Assembly: GCA_032164295.1 (NCBI GenBank)
Contig: JAJHTX010000003.1
Location: 3,472,001-3,536,000 of the forward strand
From: Inonotus obliquus
Taxonomy: Eukaryota; Basidiomycota; Agaricomycetes; Hymenochaetales; Hymenochaetaceae
Direction of reading: 5' to 3'
DNA: 64,000 nt
Shown here: piece after piece, positions 33,701-45,319 of the stretch
How the letters are laid out: the number at the start of each line of letters is the position of its first letter
How positions within the stretch are numbered: position 1 is the first letter of the stretch
The notes under the pieces: model-generated
Databases searched by the model: none
The model's input: the letters and a program-made list of their open reading frames with translations, nothing else
What the model was told of the DNA's origin: nothing
Position numbers and translations under genes: made by a program

Positions 33701-35076
33701 CACTAACGTAGCCTACAAGCTTCGCCAAACGGACAGCAGCGCGTTCCATCTGGCTGAATGTCTGCTCTTTCGCAATTGTCACTGGTGCCTCCTCGATGAT
33801 TTTCTGGTGCCGACGTTGAACTGAGCAGTCACGCCCAAATAGAGAAATTGCATTTCCATACTGGTCAGCAAGAAGCTGCACCTCCAGATGCCGAGCCTGT
33901 CCTGCAAGCTTCATGATAAATATCGGGGAACCTTTGACATGGCTGAATGTTAGTGAAGCAAAAGCGTGATGGCAGCCAGTCAGTCACCTGGGACTTCGCC
34001 TGCTACGGCAAGGAACGCATTTGTGAACTCCGAAGCGCTTTCGACTTTACGGATTCCCTTGCCTCCTCCCCCTTCTGAGGCTTTGATCATGACGGGCCAA
34101 CCAATCGTCTCGGCCTTGGTAAGACCTTCCTCGACGGAAAAGACGCATGCATCCTTGTATGCTTGGTCCGGCACAGTCACGAAGCCTTGTTCAGACAGGC
34201 ATGTCTCGTTGATTCCGGTTCCAGACCAGGGCATAGTTGGCACTTCTGCGTGCTGCGCGACAATCGTTGAGGAAATCTTGTCTCCCAAACTGCGCATGGC
34301 GCTACCCGGAGGACCAATGAAAACAATCTTGTTCTTGCTCGCAGCAAGGCTTTCGGGAAGTCGCGGATTCTCAGAAGCATGGCCCCAGCCTGCCCATACA
34401 GCGTGCACGCCTGCACGCTCCGCGATGTCGACAATGAGATCCACGTTCGCGTAGTTATTGTTGTTTGACCCTCCAGGTACCTCAAGGTAACGGTCGGCCA
34501 TACGAATGTACTCGGCGTTGACCTTCAAGTCTTCCGGGGTAGCCATGACGGTAAACTCTACTGCACGTTCAGTTCCAAACGTCTCGTAGCTCCATTGTCG
34601 GATAGAACGAATTTCCTTGACAGCAGCAATACCTGAAGTCTGGTCAGCATGTAGCTTACAGAATTACTTTAAGGACGGGTTTCTGCTCCGGATAATAGTA
34701 GACGGTCCACCAAGAGCTTTTCTAGCACGTCTTCATGACATACTTGAATTACTACTTGAGAAGTCGACTTCCGGACCGAGAGAAACACGTCCACCACGTG
34801 TGTACGGTGCTCACCATTGTTAGCGATCAGGACCTGCAATTCCCTTCAGTTTTCTGAGCGTAAGAAACAGCTAGAGCAAATGCGCACCTTGGTGATGACA
34901 GTATGACCGCCATGAGACTTGACCCAGTCAGCGACTTGACCTGCGGGGGCCTTGTCTAGTGCATTACCGCCTGTACCAAGTCAAGTGTTATGCGTTGATC
35001 AGCGCGTCCGTCCTGCACAAGCTGAATAGTACAAACCGATGAAGTGCTCAACCCGGTCGTGATCATACGAGATCAT
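27717..35076 (-). CDS. ACC1: Acetyl-CoA carboxylase (multidomain)
   Basis: Cytosolic ATP- and biotin-dependent enzyme that makes malonyl-CoA, the committed step of fatty-acid synthesis. The start at 35076 ([14 protein letters not shown]) is followed by tiny exons ending in VLIANNG, the opening of biotin carboxylase. ATP-grasp motifs follow: [16 protein letters not shown] near 34050 and [17 protein letters not shown] near 33620. The biotin attachment site VMKM is at 32522-32533, with an intron right before it. The central regulatory domain spans about 31100-32500. The carboxyltransferase halves lie in the big exon 28192-31113, with [34 protein letters not shown] and [18 protein letters not shown]. 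The C-terminus ends AALVGSSSS. It has about ten introns, and every domain is present at full length. Mobile-element remnants lie in its upstream spacer. Confidence 0.97.
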
Positions 35077-35367
35077 TTTTACACCCTCTAACTATAACGA
35101 GGGAATGGAGTGAAAAGTATAATAGAGAGAAGGGGGGAAAGGTTAGCTCGGAGAGCTTGGATGCCTATGTATTGGTTTTTTAGCTACTCCGCGATGATCG
35201 ACGTTTTGTCCCCAAATGAGGAGCGTTGGGGGACGCGTTTTTGGTACTTAGTTCTCACGGTAACGGCCGCATAAACTCTATTGCTCCAGGTACGCCTGCG
35301 GTTCTTTCACGGCGGGCAAAATAGGATATCAGCGGGCATTAAATTTAAAGAATTATTCTCGCAATTA

Positions 35368-35587
35368 TTTTAAATATCAGTAAGCATATCGACCTCGCCG
35401 ATATTATTTATATGAACCACGTGCCCATATTTTAGATATCGATAAGGATATCGATTGGGCTGATATTTTAAATTCCCTTCTGTTCTTATGCATATCTTCC
35501 TGGAAGATATCCTAAAGATCTACTTTAAATATCGGTAAGTATATCAATCCCGCCGGTATTATAAATATAAACCACGTGCTAATATGC
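35368..35587 (+). repeat. Pair of about 62-bp direct repeats with CACGTG
   Basis: Copies at about 35368-35430 and 35524-35587 share TTTAAATATC, GTAAG, ATATC, CGCC and AACCACGTG in the same order, with roughly one difference every five or six bases. Each includes a CACGTG palindrome (35418-35423 and 35573-35578), the site class bound by bHLH factors. They lie within the outer element, upstream of ACC1. Confidence 0.7.
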
Positions 35588-35629
35588 TTGCCGATATTTA
35601 AAATTTCGTCAAAAAAATAATTTTAAATA

Positions 35630-36309
35630 CAGGAAAATACCGTTCCTTTAAACACCAATTACAAACTTGCCCCCAGGTCTTTCCACACACAACTTTTCTA
35701 CAATTAAAGTACATTTTCATGGAGTATACTATAGGAGACACATGCTGATTTTGTTCTAAGCCGGAAGGTGTGCTAGAAAAATAGATATGGACCTGGAAAG
35801 AAACAAGGGCTCCTGTCACGGAAAACGACTCCTTTGAACACCTTGTGACGTAATGTCACGCCAATATCAATTACACTAGATTACACTCCGGTTGTAATGA
35901 GTTGCCGAGATATCCTATTTTGTCAGCACGCCGATCATTTTGACTATCACACTCTTGAGATTTTCTTACAATATTAATTGATTGAGCAGCAGTTTCTCCC
36001 TGAAACTTGGAGTGAAAGTAGAATATGTAGCATACTTTTAGAGTATCAGGTTATCCATACAGTTAAATAACAGGGGAAATTGCAGGAGGAATTGGTTTCG
36101 ACTCAGGTCTGTGAATTTCACCAAATATCCGCACTGTATTAATTTTCTAGACTCAACAGCTTGCTCAAACTTCTTGTAAGTTTGCAGACTTAGTGATACA
36201 TACTATCCTTTAGTACATGCATTTTTCTGAGTTGATAAGTGAAGAATTGAGTGAGAAAAGTCATGGTGTTCAAAGGAATGGTACTGTTTAAAGGACCGGT
36301 ATTTTCCTG
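35630..36309. mobile_element. Inner TIR element with TA flanks, non-autonomous
   Basis: A 680-bp segment nested in the outer element. Both ends read CAGGAAAATACCG, then T or G, then TCCTTTAAACA: a 25-bp inverted repeat with one mismatch. TA dinucleotides flank it at 35628-35629 and 36310-36311, as for Tc1/mariner insertions. No transposase-like protein is encoded; the minus-strand frame at 35598-35819 is short and unrelated. Its terminus differs from that of the complete Tc1 element at 11 kb apart from the shared CAG start. Confidence 0.75.
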
Positions 36310-37086
36310 TACCGCACCCACTGATATTCTATTTTGCCCGCCGTGTTTACTCCCATAGCGGCGTGCCGAACATACTTGTAAAATAACTGGCGTTGCGGTC
36401 TACTGCTTACGTTGAAGAACATGCTATTGGCGCAGGTCCAAACTCGAGATCGACAATTCGCACTGGTTTCTCGATACCTTAATACTGTACGGCGCTTTCG
36501 GAGTTATGAAGTCTGGGCGAACAGTGCAGGTGGCTCATCAGTGACGAAAACATTGTGGTACTCTGTCTCCGAGAACGGCTTGGGAGTCTCATGACTGCGC
36601 GGGCTCAATCTCTCGTCTCTGCCAATCGGAAAAGACCCGATCACTCTGCTGGACCTCACCTCGGTCCCTTGCTGATCTATACATTCTTAAAAGGTTGTAT
36701 GCAAGTCCTCTATGGCCTCGAACGCGCGCTTGAATTGCCCTTCGATGCTCCAAACCTTGTGAGTCTGTATACCTCGTCTGCGTTCACGGTCACTAGACTC
36801 GTATATCATCGACTGAATCTCACCGGTCCCGTCCGTTTTATAATAAGGACCGAGCTTGAGACCTTGTCGACCGAGGATAGTCCGAGTCCTAAGCTCCGGA
36901 AGATGTGGGCCGCTCTAACCGCGAAATGGACATAGAGTCCGTTTATAACACCTACAAGCCGACGTGCTATTGATGGGACTCTCGTCCTTACTTACTCCTC
37001 ACTACTCGAACTCGAACTCGATTTATACTTTCGTTGCCACTCCACGAACTCTACATACATCTCATACTCCTGCGTCTAACGCTACT

Positions 37087-38945
<1,859 letters not shown>

Positions 38946-39336
38946 ATTTGTTCCTCTTGGGTTTAGTGGTTATGCGTTTTGTTTTCTGGGCTATGTTGAT
39001 TTGGCATTTCATTGCTCCTCCGCTCTCCCATAAACGCGACTTTTGTTTGTTTACCTCTTTCAGTTGATGTCAAATGTAGTTTCATAACATCCAAACAAAT
39101 ACTGTTTGTTAATTTGTTTGTTAGCTTTATTTGTGTATCGCCTCGTCGTACACTTTATGGCTGTGAAATAATAAGAATAATAGCGGAATACTGTCGGAGA
39201 AACAGCGAGTATAAATCACGTGAAGTATTGTCATCATTTTCTCCCACTCTCCCGTTTGTTGTTCATATTGGTATTGGGCGTCAGATTTGTTCTCTTCTCG
39301 CGTGATCAACGTGTCATCCTACTACCTACTCTCTCA
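38946..39336. other. Intergenic, nothing recognised
   Basis: 390 bp between tandem plus-strand genes. T-rich 3' flank of xylulokinase and the promoter of the next gene; no clear signal. Confidence 0.5.
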
Positions 39337-40616
39337 ATGCTGCCACATCGTTCGCGTCCGCGGAACGACGTCGCAGCTGCGGATATCGGTCGTTTGAGCT
39401 CAGACACGCTTAGCAGCACTAGCACCGCAGTTTACCCCAGTGCCACTGCTTACGCTTACGGAGCCCGATCATCCGTCACCGCGTCGTCGTCCTTACGGCA
39501 CGGCGCCGAGCGTGCGCAGCTCTCACTCATCTCTCTCCCTATTTCGGTACCCTTGTTGCACGTAAAAAACCCACTCTCTATGAGTGCCATGCCTACAAAA
39601 CGATCTCTTAGTGCTGGTGTGCAGGAAGAGGTCCATGGAAATATGCTAAATTCTACGAATTCGACGACAAACGGTCTCGGATCGCGTAAGGCAACAAGAC
39701 TTTTTGCTGCTCTACGCAGGTCGCGTAGTTCTGATCAGAGGAGGTCAGGAAAGGGTGTTTCGGTATGTTATTTTCTTCACATGTCTCGTGTTATTCCCTC
39801 ATGTTTCACTGCGTTCTTTACTCAAGTCGTTCTGACCTTCTAACTCTCATTATACAGGGACGAGGCATGTTCTCAACTCCAGAAGAGCGCTCAGCGTCGG
39901 GTAGTCCCGCTGGTTCACGTACGGCCTCTCCAGTTCGAACAATACAACCGCCGTCGATCGCGCAAATAGCGATGGGATTACATACTTCTAGAACACCCCA
40001 CCTTGGACCTTCGCCTGGGTTCTTACTCATGAGCGACCCCGGTGTACGTACAGGAAGCGCAGTACATTTACACGCTCATGTAAATGCGCACGTGCATGCG
40101 AGGGGAGGCCGCGGATCGGTTTCTCCTCTACCTTCGAGACCGCAAACTGCGTCATCCTCCACGCGCGTGGCGACGCCGCTTCGCTCATCTCTCAAAAAAG
40201 AAAAGGCCGGACTAGATTTAGATACGAGTCGGTCGACTTCTCCGTCTGTTAGTGCCTCCTCAGTACCTCCTCCCGTCCCGTCGACATCTCGTGCGACTTC
40301 GGCGTTAAGTCGCTTTTCATTGGCGATTTCGAAATCCAAAAGTACGACTTCGAGTACGAGCTCGGCAGGCATGGGTTCGAACGAAGTGACAAATTTGGGA
40401 GGAGGGAGGTCAAGATTGGACAAATTCCTTGGCCGTGGACTTGGCCGCAGTAAAGTCGTCGTCAAGCCCTCCGTCGGCTCGGTTACAAGTTTGAATAGTA
40501 CGAATAGTGGAGACTCAGCGCCGCCGCGCAAAGCTGTCAGGTTCGTTGCCCTAGCTAGCGGGGAAAATGATACTGTTCAGGGCGCGGGTGCCACCGGAGG
40601 GACTGACATTCGATGA
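39337..40616 (+). CDS. Ser/Thr-rich disordered protein, unknown function
   Basis: Two exons (39337-39762 and 39858-40616) join in phase to give 394 aa from MLPHRSRPRN to GGTDIR. Composition is dominated by Ser, Thr, Arg, Ala and Pro with no predicted globular domain. Notable patches are SRKATRLFAALRRSRSS, a His-repeat HLHAHVNAHVHARGG, a TPLRSSLKKEK motif and RKAVRFVALASGEND near the end. RSSLKK and KAVRF resemble phosphorylation and PP1-docking (RVxF-like) short motifs, so a regulatory or scaffold role is possible; this is inference. The intron is 95 nt with clean GT/AG borders, which favours a real gene. Confidence 0.7.
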
Positions 40617-41920
40617 TTTTTTCGTTGGGATATTGACGTGCCGCTTGCGTTTGTCAAATTGTCTGCTTCTTGTTCGAGTGCAGTTCTATTATTCTTAACT
40701 TTGTATCTTTCGCTTTCAACGTAAGTCATCAATTTTACTCGGTTTGACATGGCAAGGTTTGGCTTACGAGGTTCCTCCGTTTTACTCAGGTTCAGTGTGG
40801 GTTCCGAGACAGACATTCAATCTTCATTTTTTCGGGTCGGAGGGGTCGGGATTGGGATCATTCCGTTCCAATTTCCGTTTTCTTTTTTTATTTTATTACT
40901 CAGTCTACATTTCATACTTCGGATTTCGGTCGGGCTCTGGCTGGTCTCAACTTTATTGGTACGTTTCGTCGATGTTCTACCTTCACGCACTTTCTCCCCT
41001 TCACCCTCTGTGTGCTTTCACCTCATCTATCACACATTTTACATTTCGCACCATACACATTGATTGTCTTGCTACACATACAACTATACGGCTATACATA
41101 CCAGTTACAGTAAGTAGTATTTTATTATTATCAATGCTCAACTTCTCAGTATTTCTTCATTATTTGTCGTTTCACTTTGCGTTGCTTGTGTTTTCCTGTT
41201 TCTCTACGTTTTCACCCAAGTTCGGGTATAGGTGATGGGATTCTGATGATGTGTTGTAATGTCGTTGTTATTGCGTTTGGGTGGTTGCATGTTATGTAGA
41301 AACGATACACGATCACGACTCTACCTTTGCCTGTACTCGACGATGTTATGATATGCCATGACGTTGATATTACTTCGAACACTTTTTCAACTCTAGCCCG
41401 AAAAGAGAAATAGTTGATTAAAAACTTTTAATGTCCGGATACTACAACCTTCTCTGGGCGTCATGGGAAGCTGGGTGCGACTACTAACACTCGGTTATTC
41501 GTTGATTGGCTTTTAGTGTGTATGATATAACTGTGTGAGTGATCCAACTTATTTGGATTTTTGGATTTTGGACTCTATCAACTTTGTCTTTTGATCAACT
41601 CATGCGGCTGGCTTTGTTGGGATCAGTGATGCTGGTCTAATCGTTTTGCAGTGTAAGCAACCCGATTGCCAGCCACTACTCCTGTGTGTGCCAATGAGAT
41701 AGAGAAAGTGAAACTGCTGGTAAAGACTGAACGTGGATGTATGTCTTCCGCCAACGCTCTTTCTTGGTTTAAGCTTTCATAATTGGAAAACTATCATGCA
41801 TTGATATGGCCTGGAGTCCACGTTAGCCCAAAGTAACATAGTCCATCTTGTCATTGTTCCGTCCATATTTGACGGTATAACTACAGGGCAAATCGAACCT
41901 CTATTTCCTAATCCATTAAT
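40617..41920. other. Convergent intergenic region
   Basis: 1.3 kb between a plus-strand and a minus-strand gene end. Two overlapping plus-strand frames at 40744-41235 are rich in Phe, Ser and Leu, typical of translated T/C-rich non-coding DNA. No domain, RNA gene or repeat was seen. Confidence 0.5.
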
Positions 41921-43270
41921 TTAGATCGTGTATTCGTGGTACGCCCGTCCAGAACGATCTTCTAGCCGAATCTTCCGCTCATGCATTAGCGTCGTACCAG
42001 TTTGCTGAAGGGAGCTTAGAGTCCAAGGCAGGCTGACTGCGAGTTCTTCGCACGAGTATTTGCCGAAGATCCTAATGATTTTGGGAGTATTCGTAGAAGA
42101 AGCTCCAATAAAACCCCTAATCAACTTCTCCATCTCCAGCCCCTGCTTTTCGACTATGCGGAATCCCAGCTTTTCGACTGGTGGAAGATAGCTAAGGACA
42201 AATTTCCTATAAATCATTCGGAGATCGATTATCAAGTTACGTAAGTTCGGGCAAGCCTCTCCAACTTTGTGCAGGATATCTTGCAAATCCCGCACGGGGA
42301 TGATGCTCCAGGATTGACTAAACCTCCGTTCTATGTCGTTAAGTTCGAGGGTCGTGAGATGTCGGCCAATGCGTGATAAACATCCCGAAAACACCAGATC
42401 CATTACAGGGGACGTAATGTCGAGGACGAGATACGTTACAGAGACCGGAATTGACCCCGATGTTAGTATGGTGCGCATTGCGTGTGCTGGGAGATGTAAA
42501 TGCTCCAAATTCGTTCCAAGCACCCCGAATCCTACAGAAAGAGGCAAGAAGTCCGGGCGGATGTCCAAGCTACGTAGTGGCCATAAACTAAAGGACTTGG
42601 GCAATGAGTTACCGATTTCTCGGTAACCATGCGGGCAAGATATATCGAGAACGTGCAAATTGCATAGTTTACGAGACGAAAGAACCACAAGAAAGTCCTC
42701 GAGGGAGTCCCTGGTCGGGTAGTCGTTATCGCGCATCTGTTTTGCGACAATTATTTCGAGATTTGGCAAATGCTCCAGCAACTTAGAATAGTCCTGCATT
42801 TTCCAATCACGATCTACGTGGAACGAAATCAGAATTTCTAGGCGCACAGTCCAGCGACCTAGCGAGCTGCTTTGTTCGGTAGATGCCGTGCCATTCCACC
42901 TCGAGGGCTCAAGGGTCCTTAAGAGGCCTTGAAGAGACGACCAACGCGTGATGGAAATCTCTCGATACAAAAACCGTGTAGCGAGCATATTCCATGTCTT
43001 GCAAACTCGAACCAGTCTACACTTAGTGCTTGATGATTGTTTCAGACGCGTCTGCAGTTCCGCCTCAGGTAATGGGCCAGGGTATGCAAACGGATCCGGT
43101 GCACTCGTATCGAATGCTTCGGGCACGGAGGTGGCCCAGTCAAAGATATACAGCCAGATCTCTTCTGGAATACAGGGGGACTTGCAAGCATCCACAGCTG
43201 CGTCGTACGGCTGATCAAAGAAGGTCAGCGCCTTTTCTCCAGCAGTTCGTGCAGAGAATTGACTTGCCAT
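41921..43270 (-). CDS. F-box protein with leucine-rich-repeat-like C-terminus
   Basis: Intronless, 449 aa from MASQFSARTAG to HEYTI. An F-box-like helix set occurs near residues 30-110: SPCIPEEIWLYIFDWATS, then TKCRLVRVCKTWNMLATRFLYREI, the usual Agaricomycete F-box signature. The rest contains leucine-spaced segments (LLEHLPNLEIIVAKQM, LCNLHVLDISC, LRSLDIRPDFLPL, ITSPVMDLVF) that suggest an LRR-type substrate-binding fold. Such proteins recruit targets to an SCF ubiquitin ligase through Skp1; the target is unknown. Agaricomycetes have very many such genes. I chose the Met at 43270 over the open frame beginning 26 codons upstream because that extension (to 43348) reads into the short shared promoter and lacks conservation-like features. 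Confidence 0.85.
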   Translation of the reverse strand: MASQFSARTAGEKALTFFDQPYDAAVDACKSPCIPEEIWLYIFDWATSVPEAFDTSAPDPFAYPGPLPEAELQTRLKQSSSTKCRLVRVCKTWNMLATRFLYREISITRWSSLQGLLRTLEPSRWNGTASTEQSSSLGRWTVRLEILISFHVDRDWKMQDYSKLLEHLPNLEIIVAKQMRDNDYPTRDSLEDFLVVLSSRKLCNLHVLDISCPHGYREIGNSLPKSFSLWPLRSLDIRPDFLPLSVGFGVLGTNLEHLHLPAHAMRTILTSGSIPVSVTYLVLDITSPVMDLVFSGCLSRIGRHLTTLELNDIERRFSQSWSIIPVRDLQDILHKVGEACPNLRNLIIDLRMIYRKFVLSYLPPVEKLGFRIVEKQGLEMEKLIRGFIGASSTNTPKIIRIFGKYSCEELAVSLPWTLSSLQQTGTTLMHERKIRLEDRSGRAYHEYTI

Positions 43271-43467
43271 TGTGGAATGGAAGAAAGGATAATTGTGGCA
43301 ATTTCGATGGCTCACTGTCACTTGATTTAGGCGACACGTGCAGTTCACGTGATGCTTCTGGAATAACTTGGAATGACGTAATGAGCAAAGGAACTAAATG
43401 TCGCCACAACATAGAACAACTATAACTACAGGTTTGCAAGTATTTATTGTCGCCCATCTCCCTCGCA
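43271..43467. promoter_or_regulatory. Short bidirectional promoter (F-box / GT15)
   Basis: Only 197 bp separate two divergent start codons, so the F-box gene and the mannosyltransferase gene must share or overlap core promoter elements. No TATA box was recognised. Confidence 0.6.
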
Positions 43468-44893
43468 ATGTTGTCCTCGAGGCTGCGCGCGGACATTGAG
43501 GGCCTAACACGATCGCGTAGCCCGTGCATACGGTCCTTCAGGTTATTCGTTCTTGTCATCGGGCTTGCATGCCTGGTGAGCACTATCATATACCTGGAGA
43601 ACCTCAAACACCTTTATTTTGCTGTACATCAAAAGCTTGTCGAATGCTCTTATAGCGGCTCTCCTTGTTTCAGCCAAATTCAGTCACCTGGAACTGCTCC
43701 GCCAAGACAGGATCTCGAGTTCAGCGAAGGATGGACCAGGACCGGAGAGGAAATGCACGTTACGGATTCGCCACCAGATCCATCACTAAACGCGACAACC
43801 GTGCCAATAATTGATCCCGTAACTGGAAGAGCCAACGCGACTCTTTTGATGCTCGCACGTAACGGCGACTTGAAAGGGGTCATCTCCTCCATGAAGTCAC
43901 TCGAATCGAAATTTAATAACCGATATCACTATCCTTGGACATTCCTCAACGAGGTTCCGTTTACGCTGGAGTTTAAGAAAAGTGTACGAGAAGTGGCGAG
44001 TGGGGAGGTACGTTTTGGGCTGATAAGGAGCGAGGACTGGTATCCACCGGATTGGATTGATGATGAGAAGTATGAGCATGATAGGAAGGAAATGGCGAAG
44101 AATCGGGTGCCATACATTGGAAGTGTGACTTATCGCAATATGTGTCGCTTCAACTCTGGGTTCTTCTATCGACAGAAGATCCTCGATGGGTTCAAATGGT
44201 ACTGGCGAGTCGAGCCGAATGTCGACTTCCATTGCCAGATTCCATATGACCCTTTTGTGTATATGATCGAAAATAAGAAACGGTACTCGTTTACCATCAC
44301 AATTAAAGAGTACGATGCTACAGTACCAACTCTTTGGGATACTGTAAAAGGTGCGTCGGCCGGTTATTCATTTGCTCGCTAGGAATTCATAATAAAGAAT
44401 GAATACTACAGGTTTCATGACGGAGTATCCCCACCTCTTATCCGACAACAACTCGCTACCATTCTTCAGCGAAGACGATGGCGAAAAGTTCACTCTATGC
44501 CATTGTAAGTACACCATCTTCCCTCACACTTGCACTTGAATTCTAACCTCCCGTCCAGTCTGGTCAAACTTTGAAATCGCCGACCTAGATTTCTTCCGCT
44601 CCCCAGAATACAACACATACTTCTCCTACCTAGACCGTACCGGCAATTTCTTCTATGAGAGATGGGGAGACGCACCAGTACACTCTATCGGAGTTGGTCT
44701 CCTTCTACCCCTCGAACAAATCCATTACTTCCATGACATTGGATACTTCCATCATCCGAAATGGAACTGTCCAGATGAACCTCTCAATAGTGAACTGAGC
44801 TGTACGTGTAAAAAGGAGCAGGCATTTGATGTACGTGAACCGAAATGTATGAGACGGTTTAAGACACTGTTCCCTGATGGTATTCCTGGCTAA
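43468..44893 (+). CDS. GT15 alpha-1,2-mannosyltransferase (KRE2/MNT1/KTR family)
   Basis: Golgi enzyme that adds alpha-1,2-mannose from GDP-mannose to O- and N-linked glycans of secretory and cell-wall proteins. It has type II topology: a short basic cytosolic tail, one signal-anchor (FRLFVLVIGLACLVSTIIY, about residues 26-44) and a Ser/Pro stem, then the GT15 domain. Domain motifs are NATLLMLARNGDLKGVISSM, FNNRYHYPWTFLNEVPF, YRNMCRFNSGFFYRQ, WYWRVEPNVDFHCQIPYDPF (with the conserved Glu) and CHFWSNFEIADLDFFRSPEY, then FFYERWGDAPVHSIG and IHYFHDIGYFHHP. Introns at 44351-44411 and 44515-44558 restore the motifs exactly. Cys residues near the end (CPDEPLNSELSCTC) fit the family. Looks functional; which KTR subfamily is unclear. 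Confidence 0.96.
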
Positions 44894-45319
44894 TGTCATT
44901 CATTCTTTTAACCCTCCTTTTTTGTTCCAATTCGTGTTTCATAACCCTCCGTTTGTATCAATACCACACATAGACGCTTGCATCCTACCATATCTTCACG
45001 CATGTATTCATCAAGGACTGTTCGCCAACCTTCTATAATCTGTGCATATTGTGTAGTAGAATTATTGTTCTTATTTATGGAATTTAAAAGTGATTGACAC
45101 ATTTGGTCGAACCAGTCACTCAAATGGTATGCCTGTTGCTGGAGAGAATCCACATAATTGAATTGATTATGCACCAGTGCTGACTCGGATACAATATTAC
45201 AGTAGCAATATTCGAGTCTTGTCTGATACATAAGTCCCGTTTTATTTTATTCATTGCTTCATTGTAATCTATAATACATACACGCTTTCGATCCCCGGTA
45301 CTCTTTAGTGGTTGCTCGA
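44894..45319. other. Convergent intergenic region
   Basis: About 420 bp between two converging genes. Short frames without recognisable domains. Confidence 0.5.

Larger units (their letters stand above)
35308..36345. mobile_element. Outer inverted-repeat element, non-coding (MITE-like)
   Basis: Ends are a 29-bp inverted repeat starting CACGGCGGGCAAAATAG, with two mismatches between the left copy (35308-35336) and the right copy (36317-36345). TTT borders both sides, which may be a short target duplication. A third partial copy of the terminus (GATATCCTATTTTG) occurs at about 35909. No transposase is encoded, so the element would depend on an enzyme made elsewhere. Superfamily unknown. Confidence 0.7.
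35077..37086. other. Divergent ACC1/xylulokinase spacer with inserted repeats
   Basis: A 2-kb spacer between two divergently transcribed genes. The middle (35308-36345) is AT-rich and bounded by inverted repeats (listed separately). The flanks at 35077-35307 and 36346-37086 hold the presumed native promoters. Open frames at 36412-36935 have no recognisable domain. Confidence 0.55.

Noticed and set aside
36412..36935. Two overlapping plus-strand frames upstream of xylulokinase
   Set aside because: No domain, no supporting splice structure; they lie in the divergent spacer.
40744..41235. Phe/Ser-rich 163-codon frame
   Set aside because: Looks like translated T/C-rich intergenic DNA, with no domain and a competing overlapping frame.
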